A DNA stretch of 64,000 bases, from positions 1-64,000 of the forward strand of contig NZ_LQCI01000001.1 in the NCBI RefSeq assembly GCF_001613935.1, in the 5' to 3' direction. Below the pieces are notes generated by a model. That model saw only the letters and a program-made list of their open reading frames with translations. It did not search any database and was not told where the DNA came from. Origin of the DNA: Amycolatopsis regifaucium. Its GTDB lineage: Bacteria > Actinomycetota > Actinomycetes > Mycobacteriales > Pseudonocardiaceae. The position numbers and the translations under genes were made by a program. Each line of letters opens with the position of its first letter. The stretch's first letter is position 1. Below are positions 26,254 to 34,582 of this stretch, piece after piece.

Positions 26254-27651
26254 CTAGGCGGGCATTTCCGAAGGCTGCGAGTCCAGCCCCGCGCGAGGCC
26301 TCGTCCAGCCGCCGCGGGTGAAGTCCGGCACCGCGACCGGTTTCCCGCCGTTCGACAGCGAGACCACGCTCAACGGCACGGGGGAGCACCAGGCCGCGGA
26401 GTCGTAGACGTCGATGTCCGGCACCAGCCCGGCGCGCATCTGCTGCACGATCCGCCACTGCAGCACGTAGTCCATGCCGCCGTGGCCGCCGAGGTTCGGG
26501 TCGTCCTTGAGCTTCTTCCACAGCCAGTGGTCGTGGCGGTCGCGGTACGGGCCGAAGTCCTTCCACGCGTGACCGCTGTGGTCGGGCTCCACGTAGATGC
26601 GGGCGGGGTAGTCCTCGACGATGCCTCGGCTGCCCGCGAGGCTGTTGATGCGGCTGTACGGGCGCGGCGAGCTGACGTCGTGTTCGGCGCGGATGATCCG
26701 GCCCTGCGCGGTCTCGATCAGGCAGGTCACCAGGTCACCGTTGATGTAGGTCTCTTTCCACGACGGGTGGCCCGGCGGCATGTGCCGCTTGCGGTAGTCG
26801 GCGAGGCCCCTCGGCTCGGTCGCCGTGGCGCGCAGCGTGGCGAAGCGGTCGCCGCGGTTGACGTCCATGCAGGCGGCGATCGGGGCGAGACCGTGCATCG
26901 GGTAGAAACTCGCGATGCTGCGGGTGTGCCATCTACGGCGCCACGCGTCGGTGTAATACGTGTCGGAGAACAGCAGTTCGCGCAGGTCGTGCAGGTAACC
27001 GCCGTGCCCGTTGGTGACCTCGCCGAAGACGCCCGCGTGCGCCATCTTGAGGATGGCCAGTTCGTTGCGGCCGTAGCTGCAGTTCTCAGCGAGGAACAGG
27101 TGTTTGCGGGTCTGTTCGCTGGTATTGACGAGGTCCCACAGCTGGTCCAGCTCGGTGGCGATGGGCAGTTCGACGCCGACGTGCTTGCCTGCCAGCAGCG
27201 CGGCTTTGCCTTGCGGGTAGTGGAACTCCCACGGGGTGGCGATGTAGACCAGGTCGATGTCGGCGCGGGAGAGCATTTTCCTGTAGGCGTCGGCCGATCC
27301 GCCGTATTCGGCCGGGCGTGGCCGTCCGTCGGCGGCGAGCTTGTCCGCGGCGGCCTTCGCGCGCTCGGTGCGGATGTCGCAGACCGCGGTGACCACCGCG
27401 CCCGGCACGGCGCTCCACCCGCCGATCATGGACATACCACGGTTTCCGAGCCCGATGAGTCCTATTCGGACGGTCTGGTGCCGCTCGAACGGCACCCCGA
27501 TCATACTGCGCTGGCCCGGACGGCGAGGCGCGCTTTCCGCTTCGGCGGCCTCTTCCGCGGCGGCGGCGCTCGTCGGGATCGCGGCGAGCGCCCCGGCGGC
27601 GAGGGCGCCACCGAACAAGGTCCGGCGGGAGACAGAGGGCAGGTCGGCCAT
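26254..27651 (-). CDS. Tat-exported Gfo/Idh/MocA protein, glycoside hydrolase family 109-like
   Basis: 465 residues from the ATG at 27651, preceded by GAAGGAG. A twin-arginine leader (SVSRRTLFGGALAAGALAA) is followed by a Rossmann NAD site (VRIGLIGLGNRGMS, about residues 58-71), EFHYPQGKAALLAGKHVGVE, and the C-terminal domain with YLHDLRELLF and SFYPMHGLAPIAACMDVNRG. These match GH109 enzymes, which hydrolyse alpha-N-acetylgalactosaminides through an NAD-dependent oxidation-elimination path. GH109 function is family-level inference. A dyad and direct repeats lie upstream. Confidence 0.87.
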   Translation of the reverse strand: MADLPSVSRRTLFGGALAAGALAAIPTSAAAAEEAAEAESAPRRPGQRSMIGVPFERHQTVRIGLIGLGNRGMSMIGGWSAVPGAVVTAVCDIRTERAKAAADKLAADGRPRPAEYGGSADAYRKMLSRADIDLVYIATPWEFHYPQGKAALLAGKHVGVELPIATELDQLWDLVNTSEQTRKHLFLAENCSYGRNELAILKMAHAGVFGEVTNGHGGYLHDLRELLFSDTYYTDAWRRRWHTRSIASFYPMHGLAPIAACMDVNRGDRFATLRATATEPRGLADYRKRHMPPGHPSWKETYINGDLVTCLIETAQGRIIRAEHDVSSPRPYSRINSLAGSRGIVEDYPARIYVEPDHSGHAWKDFGPYRDRHDHWLWKKLKDDPNLGGHGGMDYVLQWRIVQQMRAGLVPDIDVYDSAAWCSPVPLSVVSLSNGGKPVAVPDFTRGGWTRPRAGLDSQPSEMPA

Positions 27652-27730
27652 GAAGAACACTCCTTCGTGTCGCCTTCGATGCCCCGACTTTGTCCAATCG
27701 CCGCCAGATATGTCAAGAGATGCGTCAAAG

Positions 27731-27760
27731 TGCGCAGTAAACTGCACTAATGCGCAGTTT
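27731..27760 (-). promoter_or_regulatory. Operator-like repeats upstream of the GH109-like gene
   Basis: TGCGCAGT occurs at 27731-27738 and 27751-27758, exactly 20 bases apart (about two helical turns). AAACTGC (27739-27745) and GCAGTTT (27754-27760) form an inverted repeat over the same bases. They lie 80-110 bases upstream of the start, probably a sugar-responsive repressor site. Confidence 0.45.
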
Positions 27761-27789
27761 GGCTGGGTGAAACCGGATGTTTCGCGCAA

Positions 27790-27811
27790 CCCGGGTGTTC
27801 GTACACCCGGG
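27790..27811 (-). terminator. Hairpin after the nitroreductase gene
   Basis: CCCGGGTGT (27790-27798) pairs with ACACCCGGG (27803-27811) around TCGT, 13 bases past the nitroreductase stop on the minus strand. Confidence 0.6.
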
Positions 27812-27823
27812 CCGCGCGAGGTG

Positions 27824-28519
27824 TCAGCGCCGGATCAGCACCTGATCGATGGACTTGCGCACGAGGTTCGGGACCACGCAGTCGTCCGCCGGATAGCCGA
27901 CCGGGATGACGGCGAACGCCTTCTCGTTCTGCGGCCGTTCGAGCAGTTCGCTCAGGAAGCGCATCGGCGACGGCGTATGCGTCAACGCGGCCAGTCCGGA
28001 CAGGTGCAGCGCCGTGATGAGCATGCCGACCGCGATGCCCACCGATTCGTCGACGTAGTAATGCTTGTGCTTGGTGCCGTCCTCGTCGAGGAAGTAGCGC
28101 TGCTGGAAGACCACGATGAGATACGGCGCGTCGGTGAGGTGGGTCTTGACCGCGTCGGTGCCCAGCGGGCGCAGTGCGGACAGCCACTCTTCGCCGAGTC
28201 TGCCCTCGTAGGAGATCCGCTCCTCCTCTTCGGCGGCCTCGCGGATGCGCTGTTTGGTTTCCGCGTCTTTGATGAGCACGAACGTCCACGGCTGCTGGTG
28301 CGCGCCGCTGGGCGCGGTCGCCGCCACCGCGATGGCGTCCACCAGCACCTGCTCGGGTACCGGGTCGGTGGCGAACATCCGCACGGTGCGCCGGGTGTCC
28401 ATGCGACGGCGCAGATCGGCGGCGGTGGCCAGCGATTCCGCCGCGGACGGGCGGGCGGGCCGGTAGGGCACCGGCTCGAAGGGGTCGCCGTAGGTCGGGG
28501 TCCAGTGTGCTGCGGTCAT
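27824..28519 (-). CDS. Nitroreductase-family FMN oxidoreductase
   Basis: 231 residues. The FMN-binding hallmarks are present: RRTVRMFATDPVP, then APSGAHQQPWTFVLI near residue 70, and VDESVGIAVGMLITALHLSGL in the dimer core. The spacing resembles the BluB/iodotyrosine-deiodinase branch more than NfsB, but the reaction cannot be assigned. No signal peptide. It is a single gene followed by a hairpin and is divergent from the trypsin-like protease. Confidence 0.87.
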   Translation of the reverse strand: MTAAHWTPTYGDPFEPVPYRPARPSAAESLATAADLRRRMDTRRTVRMFATDPVPEQVLVDAIAVAATAPSGAHQQPWTFVLIKDAETKQRIREAAEEEERISYEGRLGEEWLSALRPLGTDAVKTHLTDAPYLIVVFQQRYFLDEDGTKHKHYYVDESVGIAVGMLITALHLSGLAALTHTPSPMRFLSELLERPQNEKAFAVIPVGYPADDCVVPNLVRKSIDQVLIRR

Positions 28520-28800
28520 GATCCGATTGTGGTGGCGGCCGTGGCTTTCGGGAAGCCCCGAGGTCAGGTTATGTCCCTGGGGTTATGCCGCCATCTGTCC
28601 CCAGTGGACGGACGTCGGGTGGAGCAACCGCCATCCGGTCCCACTACCTAGAGGGAACCCTTAACGGTCACCGCGGCGAAAGAGATAGGTACCTCCTGCA
28701 CGACTTTCGTCGGTGTCCGATTTCTCTTGCGGCGTCCCAGAATCAGCACACCCGTCCCCAGTGCGCGGCCGAACCCGGGCCGCAGAAACGAGTCGGAACC
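28520..28800 (+). promoter_or_regulatory. Upstream region of the trypsin-like protease with ACTTTCGT element
   Basis: 281 bases without a supported gene. CGACTTTCGTCG (28701-28712) is a dyad (CGAC-TTTC-GTCG), 91 bases upstream of the protease start, with GGTACC eight bases before it (28688-28693). This is the same core and the same neighbouring GGTACC as upstream of the alpha-lytic-type protease. Confidence 0.5.
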
Positions 28801-29529
28801 ATGCGACTGCGCTCCTTCGCCCTGATCGCCGGCACCGCCTTCATGGCGCTGCTCGGCGCGACCGCCCCCGTGGCGTCCGCCGCGGAACCGGCCACGGACC
28901 CCTCCGGCGTCCAGCCGATGATCATCGGCGGGCAGTACGCCCAGAGCGGGCCGTGGGCAGCCAGGCTCTTCGCCAACGGCCGCCAGACCTGTACCTCCAC
29001 GATCATCGCGCCGCAGTACATCCTGACCGCCAAACACTGTGTGGCGAGCGGTGGCACGTTCACCTTCCGGATCGGCAGCCTGGACCAGACCAGTGGCGGC
29101 ACCATGGCCACCGGCTCCACGGTCACCCGGCACGCCAGCGCGGACCTCGCGATCGTGCGGCTGACCGCGCCGGTGAACGCCACCTATTCGCCGCTGGGCA
29201 CCACCAGCGACGTCGCGACCGGGCAGACCGTGCAGGTCTACGGCTGGGGCGCGACCAGCCAGTGCGGTTCGGAGATCAACTGCCAGTCCCAGTACCTGAA
29301 GGTCGCCAACGTCCGGGTCACCTCGGTCGCTTGCCGTGACTACAACGGCGGTGTCGCGGTGTGCGCCAGCCGCGGGGACGGCATCACCGCCGGTGGGGAC
29401 TCCGGCGGCCCGATGTTCGCCTCCGGTCGTCAGGTCGGCGTCGCTTCGACGAGTGACCGGCAGACCACCACCGCCTACACCAACATCACCCGGTACCGGC
29501 CGTGGATCCAGCAGGTGGCCGGCGTCTGA
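28801..29529 (+). CDS. Secreted trypsin-like serine protease (S1A)
   Basis: 242 residues from the ATG at 28801. A Sec signal (to about residue 25, VASAAEPA) and short propeptide end at MIIGGQYA, the trypsin-type activation site. The triad is visible: His in LTAKHCVA, Asp in SADLAIVRL and Ser in GGDSGGPMF. Cysteines around TAKHC, SQCGSEINCQ, VACRDY and AVCASR support the usual disulfides. This is a compact Streptomyces-trypsin-like enzyme. A long perfect palindrome follows the gene. Confidence 0.93.
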   Translation: MRLRSFALIAGTAFMALLGATAPVASAAEPATDPSGVQPMIIGGQYAQSGPWAARLFANGRQTCTSTIIAPQYILTAKHCVASGGTFTFRIGSLDQTSGGTMATGSTVTRHASADLAIVRLTAPVNATYSPLGTTSDVATGQTVQVYGWGATSQCGSEINCQSQYLKVANVRVTSVACRDYNGGVAVCASRGDGITAGGDSGGPMFASGRQVGVASTSDRQTTTAYTNITRYRPWIQQVAGV

Positions 29530-29558
29530 GTCACACTTTCTGTTCACAAGCCCTCGAA

Positions 29559-29613
29559 GTACATGATGGCCCCCTTCCTTGCGCTAGGCGCAAGGAAGGG
29601 GGCCATCATGTAC
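29559..29613. repeat. Perfect 26-base palindromic repeat after the trypsin gene
   Basis: The left arm, 29559-29584 (GTACATGATGGCCCCCTTCC...), pairs at all 26 positions with 29588-29613 around a TAG loop. It lies 30 bases after the protease stop. It is likely a terminator or mRNA-stabilising hairpin and resembles the GAAGGCCTCCTT repeats in layout, but with a different core. Confidence 0.75.
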
Positions 29614-29769
29614 CACGCGCCACCGGTGACTGGTGACGCCGCTGAATACCGGACGCTTGATTGCCACGGTTGTCCCTTGTGGACAGACCCGGACTGCGCG
29701 AAGAGTCCGAAGCCGTACCGCCCTTCGTGCCATTGTCCCAGTGACGGTCGATGAGGTGATGCGGATCTT

Positions 29770-30087
29770 CTAGGATTCCTGTTCGCTGCGGAGGATCGAA
29801 GTCAGCAGGCCGGGATAGCGCTCGTCGAGGTCTTCGGTGCGAAGCGAGAGCAGGTTCTCGCGGCCCGCGGGGCGTTGCCAGATCACGCCGGAGTCCCTGA
29901 GCACCCGCCAGTGGTGGGTCAGAGTGGATTTCGACATCGACGCGTCGAGGTCGGCGCCGACCGTTCCGCAGGCCTGCTCGCCGCGCTGGGCGAGGATCCG
30001 GATGATGTTGAGCCGGATGGGGTTGCCCAGTGCGGCCAGGACGTTCTCCAGTCGGATCTGGTCGCGTTCCGGGTGCTGGGCGATCAT
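29770..30087 (-). CDS. ArsR-type winged-helix regulator (no metal motif)
   Basis: 105 residues. The helix-turn-helix sits in LGNPIRLNIIRILAQ and MSKSTLTHHWRVLRDSGVI, followed by the wing (WQRPAGRENLLSLR). The CxC metal motif of ArsR/SmtB is absent, although one Cys (EQACGTVG) is near that place, so the inducer is probably organic. It is divergent from the MFS transporter, with nested dyads between, which suggests it represses the transporter and itself. Confidence 0.88.
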   Translation of the reverse strand: MIAQHPERDQIRLENVLAALGNPIRLNIIRILAQRGEQACGTVGADLDASMSKSTLTHHWRVLRDSGVIWQRPAGRENLLSLRTEDLDERYPGLLTSILRSEQES

Positions 30088-30137
30088 GGGCGGAAGTCTA
30101 GCCGATAGTGCGACTGGACGTGCACTGTCGTACGGTC

Positions 30138-30213
30138 ACTGTACGAAATCTCTCGAACAGATGCCGCCGCCCCGGTTCCCGTCTGTTCGATAGTACGTTA
30201 AATTTCGTACAGT
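30138..30213. promoter_or_regulatory. Nested inverted repeats in the ArsR/MFS divergent promoter
   Basis: The outer arms ACTGTACGAAAT (30138-30149) and ATTTCGTACAGT (30202-30213) are perfectly complementary. Inside them TCGAACAGA (30153-30161) and TCTGTTCGA (30182-30190) are also complementary. The outer centre is at 30175.5 and the inner centre at 30171.5. The element lies between the two divergent starts and is the probable binding region of the ArsR-type repressor. Confidence 0.6.
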
Positions 30214-30243
30214 CATCTTCTTGGGAACCGGGAGTCGTGTGCC

Positions 30244-31689
30244 ATGTCGTCACCTTCTACGTCCACGGCGCCGGGCCGCCGTCCGCTCGGCTGGACCCTG
30301 GCGCTGCTCGCGCTGGCGCAGCTGATCTTTTCGCTCGACCTGAACATCGTGTTCGTCGCGCTTCCCGAGATCGGCGCGGAACTGGGCTTCTCCGGACAGA
30401 CTTTGCAGTGGGTCGTCGGGGCCTACGCGGTCTTCGCGGGCGGTTTCCTGCTGTTCGGCGGCCGGGCGGCGGACCTGTTCGGACGCCGCCGGGTCTTCGT
30501 GATCGCGTTGACCCTCTATGCACTGTCGTCCCTCGCCGGCGGGCTGGCCACGAGTCCCGCGATGATCATCGTCGCCAGGGCCGTTCAGGGGATCGGGGGC
30601 GCTTTGCTGTTGCCATCCACCTTGTCCCTGATCAACACCCTCTTCGAGGAAGGTCCTCGACGGAACAAGGCACTCGCCGTCTGGGGTGGTGCCGGGGCGA
30701 GCGGGCTCACGGTGGGGGCGCTGCTCGGTGGGCTGCTCACCGAAGGCTTCGGCTGGCCCGCCGTCTTCTACGTCAACGTCCCACTCGCCGGACTCGTCGC
30801 CCTCGCCGCCTTGTACTTCGTCCCGCGCGACGAGCGTCAGGCCGATTCCCGCAAGTTCGACTTCCCCGGCGCGCTGACGGTGACCGTCGGCGCGACTTTG
30901 CTGGTGTACGTCCTGGTGCAGGGACCCGAGGACGGGTGGGGCTCCCTCGGCATCGTCGTCGCGGCCGTTTCGGCGATCATCCTGCTGGTCGCCTTCGCCG
31001 TCATCGAGGCACGCAGTTCGGACCCCTTGATGCCACCGCGGCTGTTCGAGAACCGCAGTCTCGTCGTGGGTATCTCGGTCACCTTCATCTACATGGGGAC
31101 CTTCGGTGCGCTGCCGTACTTTCTGACGATCTTGTTCCAGGGGGTCCAAGGGTTCTCCGCGTGGCAAACCGGCTTGGCGTTCCTGGTCCCGTCGCTGGCC
31201 ATCGCGAGCGGCACCCAGCTCGGCGGACGGATCGCGACCCGGCTGGGGGTCCGGTCGACGTTGTGGATCGGCTTCGGCGTGGGCGTCGTCGGCACCGCGA
31301 CGCTGGCCGTCGGGTTCGATGCCGGCAGCTCCTACCTGGTCGCGGTGCCCGGCTTGGTCGTGTCCGGTGTGGGCCAAGGGCTCGTGTGGACCGCCATGTT
31401 CATCGCCGCGTCCTCCGGTGTGGCACCGGAGGAACAAGGTGTCGCGAACGGTCTGGCCACCACGACGCTGAACCTGGGCTACGCGATCGGTTTGGCCGTC
31501 TTGGTCGCCGTCGCCAACGCCGGAACCGGCGGCCTGTCCGATGACGAGGCTCGGGTCGCCTCGGCCGACGGTGGTTTCGTCGCCGTCCTGCTCGCGGCCG
31601 CGGGAATGCTGCTGGGATTGCTGATCACTCTCGTCCACCCCAGCGCTTCGGAGCCGTCCGCGGCCGTTTCGGGGCAGCTCGACCGCTGA
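30244..31689 (+). CDS. MFS drug-efflux transporter, DHA2 (14-helix) type
   Basis: 481 residues with 14 predicted helices. Motif A-like GGRAADLFGRRRVFVIAL lies between helices two and three, FSLDLNIVFVALPEI is the D1-type motif of the DHA2 family, and motif C-like WGGAGASGLTVGALLGG is in helix five. It is probably a proton-driven exporter of a drug or hydrophobic compound. It is controlled by the divergent ArsR-type repressor. The convergent arsR follows 16 bases after its stop. Confidence 0.92.
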   Translation: MSSPSTSTAPGRRPLGWTLALLALAQLIFSLDLNIVFVALPEIGAELGFSGQTLQWVVGAYAVFAGGFLLFGGRAADLFGRRRVFVIALTLYALSSLAGGLATSPAMIIVARAVQGIGGALLLPSTLSLINTLFEEGPRRNKALAVWGGAGASGLTVGALLGGLLTEGFGWPAVFYVNVPLAGLVALAALYFVPRDERQADSRKFDFPGALTVTVGATLLVYVLVQGPEDGWGSLGIVVAAVSAIILLVAFAVIEARSSDPLMPPRLFENRSLVVGISVTFIYMGTFGALPYFLTILFQGVQGFSAWQTGLAFLVPSLAIASGTQLGGRIATRLGVRSTLWIGFGVGVVGTATLAVGFDAGSSYLVAVPGLVVSGVGQGLVWTAMFIAASSGVAPEEQGVANGLATTTLNLGYAIGLAVLVAVANAGTGGLSDDEARVASADGGFVAVLLAAAGMLLGLLITLVHPSASEPSAAVSGQLDR

Positions 31690-31705
31690 ACGTCGTGAGG
31701 TGTGC

Positions 31706-32116
31706 TCAGCACCTCGCGTCGCGTTCCGCGACGGAGAGGCGGGCCGGCCGATCGGCGAGCGGGCCACCCGGGCGCAGGAGGGACTCCAGGGTTTCGAGTG
31801 GTTCGGGGACGACGCGGTACCAGCTCCAGGTGCCGCGTCGTTCCCGTTCGAGGACGCCGGCCGAGACCAGCACCCGAAGGTGATGGCTGAGCGAGGGCTG
31901 AGGCATGTCGAATTCTTCGGCCAGGTCGCAGAAACACGCCTCGCCGCCGGGGGAGTACCGCACCAGCGACAACAGCCGGATCCGCACCGGATCCGAGAGC
32001 GCTTTGAACAGCTTCGCCGCCGCCTCGGCGTCGCCGGGATCGACGACGGCGGCGGGTTCGGCCATCAGGAGGGTCACCGCGATCGGTTTCCGGGTGCGGC
32101 TGTCCGCGCTCGCCAT
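31706..32116 (-). CDS. arsR: Arsenic-responsive ArsR repressor
   Basis: 136 residues from the ATG at 32116, which follows GGAGGAGG. The winged helix reads LFKALSDPVRIRLLSLVRY and MPQPSLSHHLRVLVSAGVL. The As(III)-binding CxC lies in GGEACFCDLAEEF, as in classical ArsR proteins (CVCDL). Longer frames upstream cross the divergent promoter and are not favoured. It is divergent from arsC-acr3 and should repress them until arsenite binds. Confidence 0.92.
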   Translation of the reverse strand: MASADSRTRKPIAVTLLMAEPAAVVDPGDAEAAAKLFKALSDPVRIRLLSLVRYSPGGEACFCDLAEEFDMPQPSLSHHLRVLVSAGVLERERRGTWSWYRVVPEPLETLESLLRPGGPLADRPARLSVAERDARC

Positions 32117-32195
32117 GGGCCCTCCTCCGCTGGTGATGACGCCGACCACCCTACCCATTGGATTGACAAAACTCGATCCAGTAATCTTCACTTGC

Positions 32196-32211
32196 ATCGG
32201 AATACTTCGAT
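32196..32211. promoter_or_regulatory. Candidate ArsR operator
   Basis: ATCGGAATACTTCGAT is an imperfect 16-base dyad in the 157-base divergent region between arsR and arsC, 63 bases before the arsC start. Its position fits repression of both sides. Confidence 0.4.
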
Positions 32212-32273
32212 TCAGCGTCACCAGGCCCCGTCGCTGGCTCGTTTCCGTCCCCTGCGAGCAAGGAGAAACGGGC

Positions 32274-32678
32274 ATGACCCGCACGCCCGAAGTGCTGTTC
32301 GTCTGCGTGCACAACGCGGGCCGTTCGCAGCTGGCCGCCGCGTTGTTGCGGCACTACTCGCTCGGCCGTATCGCCGTCCGGTCCGCCGGTTCGGAGCCCG
32401 CGGAGCAGGTGAATCCGGCTGCGGCGGCCGCACTCGCGGAGTGGGGATTGGACATCACCGACGAGGTGCCGACCAAGCTGTCCGCCGAGGACGTCGAGGT
32501 CTCTGACGTGGTGATCACCATGGGTTGCGGCGACACCTGCCCGGTGTTCCCCGGCAAGCGGTACCTCGATTGGCCGCTGGAGGACCCGGCGGGCCAGGGC
32601 GTGGCGGCCGTGCGCCCGATCCGGGACGAGATCGACCGGCGCGTCCGCGGCCTGGTCGCCGAAATCCTCGACGCCTGA
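32274..32678 (+). CDS. arsC: Arsenate reductase, low-molecular-weight phosphatase fold
   Basis: 134 residues from the ATG at 32274, with AAGGAG upstream. The catalytic P-loop CVHNAGRS (C-x5-R) is at residues 11-18. Further cysteines occur in TMGCGDTCPVFPG, which is where thioredoxin-coupled ArsC enzymes hold the relay cysteines; actinobacterial members may use mycothiol instead. It reduces arsenate to arsenite, which the next gene exports. It lies 34 bases before acr3. Confidence 0.93.
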   Translation: MTRTPEVLFVCVHNAGRSQLAAALLRHYSLGRIAVRSAGSEPAEQVNPAAAAALAEWGLDITDEVPTKLSAEDVEVSDVVITMGCGDTCPVFPGKRYLDWPLEDPAGQGVAAVRPIRDEIDRRVRGLVAEILDA

Positions 32679-32712
32679 CCCTTCCCGCCACCCGCCCCAG
32701 GAGATCAGCACT

Positions 32713-33786
32713 GTGCCCCGAACCGCGGCCCCGGCCGACGCCGACGTCCTGCGCAAACTGTCCTTTCTGGACCGCTTCCTGCCGGTCTGGATCGTCACCG
32801 CGATGGTGGCCGGGCTACTGCTGGGCAGCGTCGTGCCCGGTCTGCGGGAGGTGCTGGACGCGGTCAAGATCGGGCAGGTGTCGCTGCCGATCGCGCTCGG
32901 GTTGCTGCTGATGATGTACCCGGTGCTGGCGAAGGTCCGCTACGACAAGCTCGACACCGTCACCAAGGACAAGCGCACGATGGTGCTTTCCCTGGTGCTC
33001 AACTGGATCCTGGGTCCGGCGCTGATGTTCGCCCTCGCCTGGCTGCTGTTGCCGGATCTGCCCGAATACCGGACCGGGCTGATCATCGTCGGTCTCGCCC
33101 GCTGCATCGCGATGGTGATCATCTGGAACGACCTCGCCTGCGGTGACCGTGAGGCCGCGGCGGTGCTGGTCGCGCTGAATTCGGTTTTCCAGGTGATCAT
33201 GTTCGGCGTACTCGGCTGGTTCTATCTCGATCTGCTTCCCGGCTGGCTGGACTTGGACACCACGACACTCGACTTCTCGCCGTGGGAGATCGCGCTGAGC
33301 GTGCTCGTCTTCCTCGGCATCCCGCTCGCCGCCGGATATCTGTCCCGCCGCGTGGGGGAGCGGAGCAAGGGGCGTGACTGGTACGAGGGGAAGTTCCTGC
33401 CGAAGATCGGCCCGGTCGCGCTGTACGGTCTGCTGTTCACGATCGTCATCCTGTTCGCGCTGCAAGGCGACAACATCACCTCGCGGCCGCTCGACGTCGC
33501 CCGGATCGCTTTGCCGCTCTTGGTGTACTTCGCGATCATGTGGATCGGCGGCTATCTGCTGGGCAAGGCTTTCGGGCTGTCGTACGAGCGCACCACGACG
33601 CTGGCGTTCACCGCCGCGGGCAACAACTTCGAACTCGCGATCGCCGTCGCGATCGGTGTCTTCGGGGTGACTTCCGGGCAGGCGCTCGCCGGGGTCGTCG
33701 GCCCGCTGATCGAGGTGCCGGTGCTGGTGGCGCTGGTCTACGTCAGTCTCTGGCTGCGGAAACGCTGGACCGCCCCTCGGCGGTAG
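32713..33786 (+). CDS. acr3: Acr3-type arsenite efflux permease
   Basis: 357 residues starting at GTG with AGGAG upstream. Ten predicted helices. The family hallmark helix four, GLARCIAMVIIWNDLACGD, holds the essential cysteine, and helix nine reads FTAAGNNFELAIAVAIG. It exports arsenite formed by ArsC from the cytoplasm. Its stop abuts the convergent tetR stop without a gap. Confidence 0.94.
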   Translation: MPRTAAPADADVLRKLSFLDRFLPVWIVTAMVAGLLLGSVVPGLREVLDAVKIGQVSLPIALGLLLMMYPVLAKVRYDKLDTVTKDKRTMVLSLVLNWILGPALMFALAWLLLPDLPEYRTGLIIVGLARCIAMVIIWNDLACGDREAAAVLVALNSVFQVIMFGVLGWFYLDLLPGWLDLDTTTLDFSPWEIALSVLVFLGIPLAAGYLSRRVGERSKGRDWYEGKFLPKIGPVALYGLLFTIVILFALQGDNITSRPLDVARIALPLLVYFAIMWIGGYLLGKAFGLSYERTTTLAFTAAGNNFELAIAVAIGVFGVTSGQALAGVVGPLIEVPVLVALVYVSLWLRKRWTAPRR

Positions 33787-34362
33787 TCAGGACCGGTCGG
33801 TGCCCATCCCTCGCCACATCAGGTCGAGAAGGTCCGCGACGTCGCGTTGCCAATCGCCGTCCGGATCGAGGTACAGCAGCCCGCCCAGGCCGCGAAGGAC
33901 CGTCTGCGGTTCCAGGTTCGCGCGGACGGTGCCGGCGTCGACATTGGCCTTCAGCAACGTGGACACCGCGTCGATCATCGCCTGGTAGGCGTTCGCGGGC
34001 AATTCGCCGCGATAGGCCGTCGCGGTCCGCAACGCGTCGGCCAGGCCGCGTTTGGTCATCATGTAATGCGCGAGGTGGTCGATCGTCCACGTTCGGAACG
34101 CCTGCTCCGGGGTGTACTTCTCGAGCAGGCTCGGCACGACGTCCACAAGTTGGCTGACCTCGCGGCGGTAGACGGCCAAGATGAGGGCTTCCGGAGTCGG
34201 GAAGTGCCGGTACACCGTGCCGACGCCGACCTCGGCCTGTTTCGCGATGGCGTTGAACGAGACCTCGCCCGAGCGGGTCAGCGATTTCGCCGCCGCGGTG
34301 AGGATGCGTTCGTGGTTGCGCCGGGTGTCCGCACGCCGCGGGCTGACCGAACCCGTGGTCAT
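33787..34362 (-). CDS. TetR-family regulator
   Basis: 191 residues from the ATG at 34362, preceded by GAGGGG; a longer frame to 34428 is unlikely. The DNA-binding helices are SFNAIAKQAEVGVGTVYRHF, and the C-terminal domain follows LREALI-type spacing (TPEALILAVYRREVSQL). It is divergent from the molybdenum hydroxylase operon, 220 bases away, and may control it. The ligand is unknown. Confidence 0.9.
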   Translation of the reverse strand: MTTGSVSPRRADTRRNHERILTAAAKSLTRSGEVSFNAIAKQAEVGVGTVYRHFPTPEALILAVYRREVSQLVDVVPSLLEKYTPEQAFRTWTIDHLAHYMMTKRGLADALRTATAYRGELPANAYQAMIDAVSTLLKANVDAGTVRANLEPQTVLRGLGGLLYLDPDGDWQRDVADLLDLMWRGMGTDRS

Positions 34363-34582
34363 GACCCCTCCCGTCCGCCGATTCCGTTCTCGGTGAATGT
34401 AGCCGAGGAGTCCGCGGACCTGGAGCAACTCCAGGAAATACGGGCGTTGCGCAGGGGATTGTGATCCGCTAGCGTGAAAAACGAAGCGGATTAATATCCG
34501 GTTCGCTCCGTGAACGGACTACCCGCCACCACAACCTACGCCGTCAGGCCACCCGGCCGTGACGATCCGCGGAAGGGATTCA

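Noticed and set aside
29563-29754. 63-codon frame with several cysteines after the trypsin gene
   Set aside because: Begins inside the 26-base palindrome, has no ribosome site and no similarity I recognise.
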